Positions 25,542 to 34,600 of a stretch of 64,000 bases of DNA are shown here, in pieces. Source of the DNA: Planctomycetota bacterium. GTDB lineage: Bacteria > Planctomycetota > UBA8742 > UBA2392. The notes under the pieces were generated by a model, which was not told the DNA's origin, ran no database searches, and was given only the letters and a program-made list of their open reading frames with translations. Made by a program: the position numbers and the translations under genes. Location: positions 1 through 64,000 of the forward strand of contig QEVF01000018.1 in the NCBI GenBank assembly GCA_003576915.1, read 5' to 3'. Positions within the stretch are counted from its first letter, which is position 1. Each line of letters begins with the position of its first letter.

Positions 25542-26570
25542 TCAGCCGAAGATCTCGGCCAGGCGGAAGTAGTCGTCCGTCACCAGCTTGGTCTTGCCCG
25601 CCACAAGCTCCAGGGGCACGGCCTCCAGGTCGCGGCCGGCCAGGGCGGCCATGAAGCCTGACTTGCCGCCCAGCAGAAGGTCAAAGGCGAAGTCCGACAG
25701 GCGCGTGGCGAGCACGCGGTCGACGGCGATGGGGGCTGCGCAACGCTGGAGATAGCCCAGGGTGGTGCAGCGGGCGTTGTAGCCCAGGCGGCGCTCGATT
25801 TCGAGCGCGAGCATGGTGCCCACGCCGCCGAGCCGGGGCCGCGCGTTGAGGTCTTTGGTGCCGCGCCGCGGGTCCAGCTTCTTGTCTTTGTCCATGGCGC
25901 CTTCGGCGATGATGACGATGCTGTAATTGCGCTTGTGGACTTCGTGGCGGGTGCGCAGGCGCTCACAGATGGCATCGAGCGTGAACTCATGCTCGGGGAT
26001 GAGCACAAGGTCGGCGCCGCCGGCAATGCCGGCCTCGACGGCAATCCAGCCCGAGTCCCGGCCCATGGTTTCCACGATCATGACGCGGGAGTGGGCCTCG
26101 GCCGTGGCGCGCAGGTTGTCCAGCGCCTGGGTGGCGACCTCGGCCGCCGTAAAGAAGCCCACGGAAAAATCCGTACCAACGAGGTCGTTATCGATGGTCT
26201 TGGGCACACCGACAACAGGAAAACCGGCCTGGGCCAGCAGAGACGCGGCGGTCTGGGAACCGTTGCCGCCGATGGCAATCACGCCTTCTAGGCCTTGACG
26301 CGTCAAGGCGTCCATGGCGATCTTCGCGTCGCCCTGCTTGAGGAACAGGGTGCTGCGCGCGCTGCGCAGTATCGTGCCCGCGCGCTGCACGATGCCCGCC
26401 ACATCCTGCCGTTCGAGCTTGCGGACCTCGCCCTTGAGCAGGCCGTCCCAGGAGTCAAAGATGCCGAACACCTCGACCCCGTCGGCAAAGCCGCGCCGGG
26501 CAATGGTGCGCACGCAGGCATTGGTGCCCGGAGCATCGCCGCCTGAGGTGATGACGCCGATCCGTTTCAT
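25542..26570 (-). CDS. pfkA: 6-phosphofructokinase
   Basis: The 342-residue glycolytic enzyme phosphorylates fructose 6-phosphate. The nucleotide loop ITSGGDAPG is present. GGNGS replaces the usual GGDGS, and the G at the second position fits ATP use rather than pyrophosphate. The substrate motif reads PKTIDNDL with Lys where ATP-type enzymes have Gly, as in the actinobacterial and pyrophosphate group. ETMGRDSGWIA and the Arg/His active-site helices are intact. Substrate choice therefore needs testing, with ATP favoured. It lies 10 bp downstream of gap, a two-gene glycolysis operon. Confidence 0.93.
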   Translation of the reverse strand: MKRIGVITSGGDAPGTNACVRTIARRGFADGVEVFGIFDSWDGLLKGEVRKLERQDVAGIVQRAGTILRSARSTLFLKQGDAKIAMDALTRQGLEGVIAIGGNGSQTAASLLAQAGFPVVGVPKTIDNDLVGTDFSVGFFTAAEVATQALDNLRATAEAHSRVMIVETMGRDSGWIAVEAGIAGGADLVLIPEHEFTLDAICERLRTRHEVHKRNYSIVIIAEGAMDKDKKLDPRRGTKDLNARPRLGGVGTMLALEIERRLGYNARCTTLGYLQRCAAPIAVDRVLATRLSDFAFDLLLGGKSGFMAALAGRDLEAVPLELVAGKTKLVTDDYFRLAEIFG

Positions 26571-26580
26571 GGTTTCCCGT

Positions 26581-27609
26581 TCAACGCAGATTCGCCGTCA
26601 GGCCGTCCATGATCGCCACCTTGACGATCAGGTCCTCCACGCGCGTCGAGTAGCCCCATTCGTTGTCATACCAGCCCACGACCTTCAGGAAGTTGCCATC
26701 GATGACCTGGGTGAGTTCGCTGTCGAAGATACAGGAATGACTGTTGCCCACGATGTCGCTCGACACAATGGGATCGGTGCAATACTGCATGATGCCCTTG
26801 AGGTAGCCCGCGCTGGCGGCCTTCATGGCCTCGTTCACGGCCTCCACGCTCACGGCCTGATTCAGCTCCACCGTGAGGTCCACCACGCTGCCGTCAGGCA
26901 CAGGCACGCGCATGGCCAGCCCGTCCAGCTTGCCCTTGAGGCTGGGGATCACCAGGCCCACGGCCTTGGCTGCGCCCGTCTCGGTGGGAACGATGTTTGT
27001 GGCGGCGTTGCGCGAGCGGCGGAAATCCTTGTGCGGCATGTCCATCAGGCGCTGGTCATTGGTGTAGGCATGCACGGTGTTCATCAGGCCGCGACGGATG
27101 CCGAAATTCTTTTCCAGAACCAGGGCCATGGGTGCGGCGCAGTTGGTGGTGCAACTGGCGTTGGAGATGATCCTGGCGTCTTTCGTGACCACCTGATCAT
27201 TGACACCCAGCACCACCGTGGCCTCGAGGTAGTCCTTGGTGGGCACGGTGACGATGACGCGGCGGGCGCCGCGCTGGAGGTGGATGTCCAGTTCGGAGAG
27301 TTTGCGGAACTTGCCCGTGCTCTCGATGACGTAATCGGCGCCGAGTTCGCGCCAGGGCAGCTTGGCGGGGTCCTTCTCGTTGAGCACCTTGAAGGGGTCG
27401 CCGTCGATGGTCATGGTGTCACCGCTGACACTGACCTCGCCGGGGTAGATGCCGTGAATGCTGTCGTACTTGAAGGCGTAAGCCAGCGCCTCGGGCTCGG
27501 CGAGGTCGTTGACGGCGACGACGTCAAACTGGCGGCGCAGCTTGGCGATGCGGGTGACGATGCGCCCGATACGCCCAAATCCGTTGATGGCAATCTTCGC
27601 AAGGGCCAT
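26581..27609 (-). CDS. gap: Glyceraldehyde-3-phosphate dehydrogenase
   Basis: The 342-residue enzyme oxidises glyceraldehyde-3-phosphate to 1,3-bisphosphoglycerate with NAD. The NAD-binding INGFGRIGR, catalytic Cys153 in SNASCTTNC, catalytic His in NTVHAYTNDQ, and WYDNEWGYS are all present. The VNDLAEP segment (Asp after beta-2) fits NAD preference. ATG at 27609 is preferred over a GTG at 27615. Head of the gap-pfkA operon; an imperfect inverted repeat (GAGCGGTT/AACCGTTC, 27621-27643) sits in its leader. Divergent from the DUF4416 gene. Confidence 0.97.
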   Translation of the reverse strand: MALAKIAINGFGRIGRIVTRIAKLRRQFDVVAVNDLAEPEALAYAFKYDSIHGIYPGEVSVSGDTMTIDGDPFKVLNEKDPAKLPWRELGADYVIESTGKFRKLSELDIHLQRGARRVIVTVPTKDYLEATVVLGVNDQVVTKDARIISNASCTTNCAAPMALVLEKNFGIRRGLMNTVHAYTNDQRLMDMPHKDFRRSRNAATNIVPTETGAAKAVGLVIPSLKGKLDGLAMRVPVPDGSVVDLTVELNQAVSVEAVNEAMKAASAGYLKGIMQYCTDPIVSSDIVGNSHSCIFDSELTQVIDGNFLKVVGWYDNEWGYSTRVEDLIVKVAIMDGLTANLR

Positions 27610-27684
27610 GGACACTCCGTGAGCGGTTTTCAGTGAACCGTTCTAGTCTTGCAGTGAATGCGCAATCCAGCGGTTTTTGGCAAT

Positions 27685-27707
27685 TGATAACTGATATCTG
27701 ATAACTG
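27685..27707. repeat. Tandem TGATAACTG repeat
   Basis: Two direct copies of TGATAACTG (27685-27693 and 27699-27707) separated by ATATC, in the AT-rich divergent region between gap and the DUF4416 gene. From memory, runs of TGATAACTGATAACTG occur between genes of many unrelated bacteria. Confidence 0.55.
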
Positions 27708-27719
27708 AAGATTAAGGCC

Positions 27720-28256
27720 ATGGGGGAGATCAAACAGGCCCGTCGCGTCACGCCCATCTGCGGCGTCATTTACCACGATGGCCGGGTGCTGGAGAATTCG
27801 TGGTGGGAGTTGGAAAAACTCATGGGCGAGGTTGTGCTGGAAAGTGAAGAGTACCCCTTTGACCTGACCCAATACTATTTTGAAGAAATGGGCGGGCCGC
27901 TGAAGCGGCGCTTCATCGCCTTTGAGGGGCCCTCCGATCCGGCCGAACTGGCCACCTGGAAACTGGCCACCAATTCCCTGGAAGAGCGCCTGACCAAAGC
28001 CTACGCCGAGGAGATGGGGGTGGCGCGACCCATCAACCTCGATCCCGGTTACATCACGGGTGCCAAGCTGGTTCTGGCCACCACCAAGGACTTTGCCCAC
28101 CGGCTCTATCTGCGCGACGGCATCTACGCCGAGGTCACCCTCAGCTACCGCGACGGACGCTGGCTCAGCCACGAGTACACCTTTCCCGACTTCCGCGACA
28201 GCCGCTACCACGCCTTCTTCAACAAAGTGCGCGAGCACCACTGCCGCCACAACTGA
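27720..28256 (+). CDS. DUF4416 family protein
   Basis: A 178-residue protein of the DUF4416 family. Typical family blocks are present: CGVIYHDG at the start, SEEYPFDLTQYYFEEMG, the block NLDPGYITGAKLVLATTKD, HRLYLRDGIYAEVTL and TFPDFRD. There is no signal peptide, and the biochemical role of the family is unknown. The family is widespread in deltaproteobacteria and planctomycetes as I recall. Its stop is 4 bp from the stop of the convergent zinc-ribbon gene. Confidence 0.85.
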   Translation: MGEIKQARRVTPICGVIYHDGRVLENSWWELEKLMGEVVLESEEYPFDLTQYYFEEMGGPLKRRFIAFEGPSDPAELATWKLATNSLEERLTKAYAEEMGVARPINLDPGYITGAKLVLATTKDFAHRLYLRDGIYAEVTLSYRDGRWLSHEYTFPDFRDSRYHAFFNKVREHHCRHN

Positions 28257-28260
28257 CGCG

Positions 28261-29430
28261 TTACTGGCGGCGATTGAGGCGCAGGTTCCACGAATCCTTC
28301 AGCCAGGGGTTCAGCTTTTCGCCCTGCCCCTGCAGCCAGGCCTCCACCACCGGCTGAATGCTGTTGCCTTCCCCCAGCCAGATCATGCCCTTGATGGCAT
28401 CGACACACTTTTCGCGGGTGGCCTCGTTGTCGTGAAAAGGCGTAAGCAGGTCCAGGGCCTGCTTGAGGTCTTCGGCCGTGACATCGCCGGGAGGACCCCC
28501 GAGGGTTTCCAGCGCGCACAGCCGCGCCTGGGGCGATCGCAGGTAGGTCAACCAGGAAAGGCGCGTGAGATAGTCATGGCGGTCCTTGGCGCCGCCGCGG
28601 GCATAGCTCATGGCCTTCTGCAGTCCGGGCAGAAGTTCGGGCCGCTCAATGGCGCAGGCGTCCATCACCTCCAGCACCATGTTGCGGTGGTATCGGTAGC
28701 CCACGTCGAACTCGTTCTTCAGAAAGTTCATCACCCACTGGGCAACCTGCCCGCTGACGAACGTCAGACGGTGGCACAGAATCTGGGTGCACACTTCGTG
28801 ATAGGTGCGTTCGCGCCCGATCGCCGTCTGGACGCCTATCAGCGCCTGCGCGGCATAGGCTTCGTCGCCGTTGCGCGAGGCCCATTCCGCAATGTCGAGC
28901 AACAGCTTGACCGTAGCCGCGTCTCCCAGCGACAGAGCAAACAGCAGGCCGCGCGAACCGTTGAGCCGGAAGGCGTACTGCTCACCGGCGCGGATGACGC
29001 AGTGCTTGTCGGCCAGGTCATCGGAGCAGACCATCTTGCCCAGGATGCCGCACATGGCCTTGTCCAGCTCTGGCGGGGCCTCGAGCATGGCTTCGACGTA
29101 GGCCGCGATGTACTTGCGCATGCAGCCGGCGTGAACGTGCTGCCAGGAATCCAGGGCGCGGGCCATGGCCACGCGTACGGCCAGATCCGTTTCGTTCAGG
29201 ATGCCGGCAACAAGGCGCTCGCAACCCCAGGACTCGAAAGCCTCCTTGGGATCGCGAGGCTTGTAGGGGGGCGCGACGCGCTCGAGATCGGGCTCGACAC
29301 GACGCAGGCGGCGCTCGACCTTGCTCTGGGTGCCGCAGAAGCTGCACGAGACGATGGCTTGAGCGGCCTGAAGCTCCAGAGCGGCGCCGCAGCCGGGGCA
29401 GTGGGCCCGTTCAGCCTGTGGGTCGGACAT
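28261..29430 (-). CDS. Zinc-ribbon protein with HEAT-like helical repeats
   Basis: The 389-residue product starts with a CPGCG...CSFCG zinc ribbon (Cys 11, 14, 29 and 32). The rest (about 50-380) is all-helical with HEAT/armadillo-like pairing, for example ALDSWQHVHAGCMRKYIAAY and repeated L-x-x-A blocks. This suggests a scaffold that binds a partner, possibly a nucleic acid through the ribbon (inference). It is 57 bp downstream of the ECF sigma factor, so the two may be one transcript. Function unknown. Confidence 0.7.
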   Translation of the reverse strand: MSDPQAERAHCPGCGAALELQAAQAIVSCSFCGTQSKVERRLRRVEPDLERVAPPYKPRDPKEAFESWGCERLVAGILNETDLAVRVAMARALDSWQHVHAGCMRKYIAAYVEAMLEAPPELDKAMCGILGKMVCSDDLADKHCVIRAGEQYAFRLNGSRGLLFALSLGDAATVKLLLDIAEWASRNGDEAYAAQALIGVQTAIGRERTYHEVCTQILCHRLTFVSGQVAQWVMNFLKNEFDVGYRYHRNMVLEVMDACAIERPELLPGLQKAMSYARGGAKDRHDYLTRLSWLTYLRSPQARLCALETLGGPPGDVTAEDLKQALDLLTPFHDNEATREKCVDAIKGMIWLGEGNSIQPVVEAWLQGQGEKLNPWLKDSWNLRLNRRQ

Positions 29431-29487
29431 GGAGGGATTGAACGCCGGGCCAAGCCGCTGCGCAAGGGCCAGCCGGGCCCGGGGAAC

Positions 29488-30057
29488 TTACGAACTGACT
29501 TTGGTGTCAGCGAGGCGCTCGCGCATGGTGGCCTTGGCGCGATGGAGCCTCGACATCACCGTGCCGATGGGCACCTCGAGCCTCTCGGCGATATCGGCGT
29601 AGCTCTCGCCGCCCACACTGTTGAGCAGCAGCACGTCGCGGAAGCGGTGGTCAAGGCTCTCGAGTTCGCGGCGCACGGGGCCCTCAAGGCTGTTGAGAAA
29701 GCGCTCGTTGCGCATGATCTGGTCGGGCGATTCGCTCTCGGCTTCGCTGTCCGCCTTGACTTCCTCGCCCAAGAAGGGCTCCACGGACGAGATCTCGACC
29801 TGGGGGCCCGCCTTCTTGTTGCGGCGGTATTGATTGACGAAGAGGTTGAACAGGATGCGCGCCAGCCACGCCTTGAGATTGGTGCCCTGTTCGAAGCTCT
29901 CGAACTTGTCAAAGGCGTGGAGATAGGTCTCCTGGACCAGGTCCTCGGCGTTTTCAGCGTTGCGCGTCAGGTGCATGGCCTGGCGGTAGAGCACGTCATG
30001 GAGGGGCAGAGCTTCGCGGGCGAAGTCTTCCCTGAGATCTTTGAAGGTGGCAACCAT
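29488..30057 (-). CDS. ECF-type RNA polymerase sigma factor
   Basis: The 189-residue sigma-70-family factor has region 2 (QAMHLTRNAENAEDLVQETY, then LARILFNLFVNQYRR) and region 4 (FRDVLLLNSVGGESYADIAE, the recognition helix VPIGTVMSRLHRAK). An acidic/Ser-rich linker lies between (about 95-118). The ATG follows AGGAGAG. A TetR-type operator matching that of the neighbouring tetR lies 77 bp upstream (30135-30148), so the regulator probably controls it. No anti-sigma factor is next to it. Confidence 0.93.
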   Translation of the reverse strand: MVATFKDLREDFAREALPLHDVLYRQAMHLTRNAENAEDLVQETYLHAFDKFESFEQGTNLKAWLARILFNLFVNQYRRNKKAGPQVEISSVEPFLGEEVKADSEAESESPDQIMRNERFLNSLEGPVRRELESLDHRFRDVLLLNSVGGESYADIAERLEVPIGTVMSRLHRAKATMRERLADTKVSS

Positions 30058-30134
30058 GGCGCTCTCCTGTTCTTGGGCAAACCTCGCCCACTCTTGTTGC
30101 TTGATTGAATCCTCTGGTTTCCTGCACCAGTCGA

Positions 30135-30148
30135 ACAGACTGGTCTGT
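30135..30148 (-). promoter_or_regulatory. TetR operator upstream of the sigma factor gene
   Basis: ACAGAC-TG-GTCTGT, the exact reverse complement of the 14-bp core in the tetR promoter (30773-30786). It lies between the tetR stop and the sigma-factor start. Confidence 0.7.
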
Positions 30149-30171
30149 CTGGTTACTCCGAAAAGAAGAGA

Positions 30172-30759
30172 CTAACTTTCATCCAGGCCCAACATTCTTT
30201 CCGCCATCGACTGCGCATGACGCAACATCGCCACGTTACCCTGGGCGCGCGCGGCCATGAGACCGCCCGTCATCACAACTTCCAGGTCATCGGCGAGCCG
30301 GGAGCTTTGAGCACCCAGACCACGTTCCCGGCTGACCCGGGATACAATTTCCTCAAGTATCTGCCGCTGGCCAGACATGTGCCAGCCGATGACCTGGCGC
30401 ACTTTGTCTTCGGCGCCGGGCACTTCAGCCAGAGTGTTCATAAAGGGGCAGCCGCGGAAGCCCGACTTCTCAAGCTTCTCAGCCTGGCAACGGAACAGCT
30501 CGCGCAACTGCTCACGCGGGCTGGAGACCTGGGACAGGCGCTGCCTCAGGGCCGCCATGGACTGATCATGGCTGCGCTCAAGGTAGGCAATGAGCAGGTC
30601 TTCTTTGGTCTTGAAGTGGTTGTAGAAGCTGGCCTTGCAGACGCTGGCCTCATCGATGATCTGATTGATGCCCGTGTCCTTGTAACCCTGGGAGTAAAAG
30701 AGCCTCGCTGCCGTTTCCAGCAGCTTCTCCCGAACGTCAGTCTTGGTGGCCGTGCTCAT
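30172..30759 (-). CDS. TetR/AcrR-family transcriptional regulator
   Basis: The 195-residue product has an N-terminal TetR helix-turn-helix (about 10-57, LLETAARLFYSQGYKDTGIN then SVCKASFYNHFKTKEDLL) and a helical ligand-binding/dimerisation domain with CPFMN, a motif seen in several TetR subgroups. The promoter has its -10 6 nt before the ATG, so the mRNA is probably leaderless, and an operator fills the promoter spacer. A matching operator precedes the sigma-factor gene. The ligand is unknown. Confidence 0.92.
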   Translation of the reverse strand: MSTATKTDVREKLLETAARLFYSQGYKDTGINQIIDEASVCKASFYNHFKTKEDLLIAYLERSHDQSMAALRQRLSQVSSPREQLRELFRCQAEKLEKSGFRGCPFMNTLAEVPGAEDKVRQVIGWHMSGQRQILEEIVSRVSRERGLGAQSSRLADDLEVVMTGGLMAARAQGNVAMLRHAQSMAERMLGLDES

Positions 30760-30765
30760 ACCGTA

Positions 30766-30793
30766 AGTATAAACAGACCAGTCTGTCTGTCAA
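30766..30793 (-). promoter_or_regulatory. tetR promoter with operator in the spacer
   Basis: On the minus strand TTGACA (30788-30793) and TATACT (30766-30771) are 16 bp apart, near consensus. The spacer contains ACAGAC-CA-GTCTGT (plus-strand 30773-30786), so a bound repressor would cover the promoter. The -10 ends 6 nt before the ATG, which puts the predicted start at the initiation codon itself. Confidence 0.8.
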
Positions 30794-30848
30794 TTCCCGT
30801 AAGACAAAGAATCGTCGGCAGCGTCACGCCGCAGAGCAAAGCGTGATT

Positions 30849-31649
30849 TCAGGCATTCATCTGTGGCGCGGCAGAAGGAAACAACTCATCCAGCCGCTTG
30901 AAGGCAAAGCCGCGGGACCTGAGTCCGTCAATGATCATGGGAAGGGCCTCAAGGGTGGCGCTGCGGTCCTGTGTCCCCTGGAGTCCGGCTCCGTCATGAA
31001 GCAGCAGGACTCCGCCCGGTCTGGCCTTGAGGACCAGTCGGCGGGCGATGGCATTGGCGCTGGAGGACACGGCGTCAAAGCCCCTGACCTGCCAACCCAC
31101 GCAGGCAAGTCCCAGTTGCTCAAGGACATCGCCCAGGGCGGGATTCTTGAAGCCGTGGGGCGCCCGGTAGAAGCGCGGACGCTTGCCGATTGCCGCCTCG
31201 ATGGCCTCGCTGCAGCGTGTGATCTCCCGCTTCAATGTGGAATGAAGGCTGAAGTTGATGTTCCAGGCGTGGGTGTAGCTGTGGTTTGCCACGAGGTGCC
31301 CCTGGCGGTCCATGGCGCGCACCAATTCGGGATGAGCCTCTGCCCGGCAGCCGACCACAAAGAACGTCGCGGGCACCTGCTCACGCGCCAGGATCTCGAG
31401 GACTTTGGGGGTGTAGTCGGGGTCGGGCCCGTCATCGAAGGTCAGGGCCACGGCGCTGTGGCCCGGAGCCCGATGCAGGGTGCGGGCCCAAAGGGAGCTG
31501 TTGACGTCAAAGACGCCCCACGCGATGAGCCCCAGGGCCGCAAGCAGGATCAGGCCCGCCGCCAGCCAGGACCAGGGCGGGACCCCGAACCAGAGCGCTG
31601 CGAACACGCCAAAGGCCGCAAGAACCTTGATGGCAAAAGCCTTGGCCAT
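30849..31649 (-). CDS. Polysaccharide deacetylase (NodB-like)
   Basis: The 266-residue product has one or two N-terminal membrane segments (about 7-45) followed by a NodB-homology domain: motif 1 TFDDGPDPDYT, motif 2 HSYTH, motif 3 RAPHGFKN, motif 4 VRGFDAV and motif 5 LLLHDGA. This family removes acetyl groups from N-acetylated sugars, such as peptidoglycan or exopolysaccharide, outside the membrane. Its start lies 3 bp past the stop of the 1572-residue kinase gene, so they share a transcript. Confidence 0.92.
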   Translation of the reverse strand: MAKAFAIKVLAAFGVFAALWFGVPPWSWLAAGLILLAALGLIAWGVFDVNSSLWARTLHRAPGHSAVALTFDDGPDPDYTPKVLEILAREQVPATFFVVGCRAEAHPELVRAMDRQGHLVANHSYTHAWNINFSLHSTLKREITRCSEAIEAAIGKRPRFYRAPHGFKNPALGDVLEQLGLACVGWQVRGFDAVSSSANAIARRLVLKARPGGVLLLHDGAGLQGTQDRSATLEALPMIIDGLRSRGFAFKRLDELFPSAAPQMNA

Positions 31650-31652
31650 GGG

Positions 31653-34600
31653 CTACTTGGCGGAGAGGTGAATCAGCTCGCCGTCTTCCGTCCCGATCAG
31701 AATCGTGCCGTCGGGCCCGACATAGCCCGAGCGCGGCAGGGTTTTCTTCTCGCGCTTGAGCATCTCGAACTCGTAGGACTTGTTCAGGGCCCCGCTTCGC
31801 GCATCCCACACGGCCATGCGCTTTTCGTTGTCAAAGCCGATCAGGCGGCGGCCATCGGGCGAGAAACCCACGCCGCGCAACCACTCGCTGAGACCCTTGG
31901 CCTGCGCGGCGGGCTTCTCCGTCAGGTTGCCGGTATTCCAGATGCCGACGCCGTCAGCCATGTTGCCGGCCGCAAGCAGCCGGCCATCCTGCGAAAAGCA
32001 GAGACGCTGGACCATGTCGTCGTTGGGCAGCGACATGGGCTTGGCCCGCTTGGCCACGAGGCGGCCGGCTTCAAACACGTTGATGAGCCCGTCATCGCCG
32101 CCCACGGCAATCAATGAGCCTGTGGGGTCCACGGCCAGCGCATTGGGCTTGGGAATGCCCGTGGGGTTGCTGTCAATCTGCGACTGATTGGCCACGTTGT
32201 AGCGCACCAGGCTGCCGTTGCGGACCACCACATAAAGCACGCGGTTGTCCGTTGAGAACCCCAAGGCCGTGATTTCATCTGAGAGGGTCCCGAGCTGAAG
32301 CGTGCGCATGGAGCTGGCCGCCAGGTCAAACAACACCACGGCGCCGTCATTGTTGCCGCAGGCCCCCCACTTGCCGTCGGGGCTCACCGCCAGCGAACGG
32401 ATGGCGCGACGGCCGCCCGTGCTCTCCCCGATGCGGCTGCCGCGCCGCAGGTTGTAGAACACGACCTTGCCCTCGCGCGTACCCAGGGCGCCCACCTTGC
32501 CGTCGGGCGAGGCCGCGACGCACTCGATGCTCTCGCCGACGTTGAAGGTCTGCTCGGCCTGGAGGTAGCTGCCGAACTGGAGGTTCTTCATCCATGTCGG
32601 CATGCGTTCGATGCGCTTTTCGCGTGACTCGCCGGTGAGGCTTTCCTTGAGGCGCCGCAAGTGGTTCTGCTGCGAGAGTGTCAGCGCGCTGCCCAGGGCC
32701 GCGAGCTTGTCCGCCGCGGCATTGCCGGCGCGTTCGTCGCCCCTCTGAACAGCGTCTTCAAGCTGCTTGAACAGGTCCGCGACGTGGGCCTTCAACGATT
32801 TGTCGTGGTCGTCCCGCGCGCCCGAGAGCCGCAGCGTAAGCTGCTGCTGTTTGGGGTGGCGGGCCAACGGCAGGGACTCGGCGCTCTTGAGGGCGGCGTT
32901 GCTTGCCTTGTAGTCGAACTTCTCGCAGGCGTCTCGCGACTCCTTGAGGTAGCGGTCGAATTCATCTTCCACACCGCGGGCCCACTCATCGTTGGCCAGG
33001 CGCACCTTGCGCTTGAGATCATCACTGTGCAGGGCGAGGCGCTCGGCTTCGTCGATGGCGTCCTTGGCCTTGGCGAAGTCCCCCTTTTCCATCAGGTCTT
33101 CGGATTCGCGCAACTTGGCCACCACCGCCTTGTCCGCCTTGGCCGCCAGGGCGCTTTCCAGGTCCGCCACCTTGTCCCGCAGGGACTTCTCGACGGGCAG
33201 CTTCTTCAGCTCGTCAATGCGCGCCAGGGCGTCTCCGTAGGCGCCGGACTCAATGGCCTTCTGCGCGGCATCAAAGAGCGTGAGGTAGCGCCTGGCCGCG
33301 TCTTCTGAAAAGCGCAGCGACAGCCGCTCATAGCGGGCCTTTTCGTCGCCCTCGAGCGACATGGCCGAGGCCTTGTCCAGGCCGGATTTCGCGTTGTCGA
33401 AATCCGAGGCGTTGAGAGCCTTTTCAACTTCGTCGAGCAGGGATTTGGCGTAGGCCTTCAGCTTCTGGGCATTCTGCGCCGTGAAGTCCGTCAGTTGCGT
33501 GCGCTGGTCGGAGCTCAGGGGCAGCAGCGAGGCTTTGTCAATGGCGGCCCCGGCCTCTGCGAACTCGTTGCGCGCCATGTGAGCCTTGGCCGCGGCCATG
33601 TATTCGCCAAAGCGCTTGGTCACGGCCGACTCCAGGCGCGACTGCAGCGCGGCAATGCGGGCGGCAAGATCCGTGGCGTTGCGGGCGTCCTTGTCTTTCT
33701 CGACGCGGGCCCGGGCGAGGTCAAGCTGGCGCAGGGACTCCTTGAAGTCTTCGGCTTCCAGCGCGAGGCTTGACTTGTGGAGGTTCTCCAGCACGTCCAC
33801 ATGGAGGCGATTTTCACCCAGGATCACGAGGTGGGTGTTGTTGTCCGGCAGCAGGCTGACCGTTTCGTCCAGCTTGAGCCTAGCATCCTCGAACTTGGCT
33901 TCGCTGCAGAGCTGCTGCACGGCGGCCACGCGCTCGGCCAGCTCTTTCTCCACCGTTTCGCTCAGCAGCTTCGCCAGTGCGGCGATGGCCTCCTTCTGAG
34001 AATCAGGAATGCCCGCGGTTTCGTACTCGGCCAGGCGCTTTTGGGCATCGCGGTACTTCTTGTTGGAAATCTGCGCGCGGGTGCCGAAAACGCGGCCCTC
34101 CCAGACAACGGCCGTGCGCCGCTGCTGGACGGCGGCCTTGCGGGGTTCATCCAGCTTCAGGGCCAACAGGCGCAGCAGCAGAGTCTCGGCCTCTTCGTAT
34201 TTCTGCGCCGCCGCCGCGTCGTTGGCGCGCTTGAGCAACACGTCATGGCGGGCCGTCAGGGCCTCCTGGGCGCCACGCAGGAGCTCTTCCTGCCGCTCGG
34301 CAATCAACGGCCTGACGTTGTCCGGAATGTTGAGCCGCCCCAGAGCCTCGGCGGCTTCCAGCGCCGTGTTGAGCTGGGCATCGGCCTCGGCATCGGCCTT
34401 GAACGCCTCCAGGGCCCGCTCCATACGGTCCAGCGCTTCGTTGGCGCCGAAGTAGGCATTCTGGCGGGCGTAGAAGGCTTCCAGTTCCTTGAGTTTCTCG
34501 CGCTGTGCGGCGCTGGCCTTGGAAATCTCCAGCAGGGCGGAGTCAAGGGAGCGCTTGGCCGCGCGCAGGTCATCGGTCGTCTTGGCGTTATTCAGGGCCT

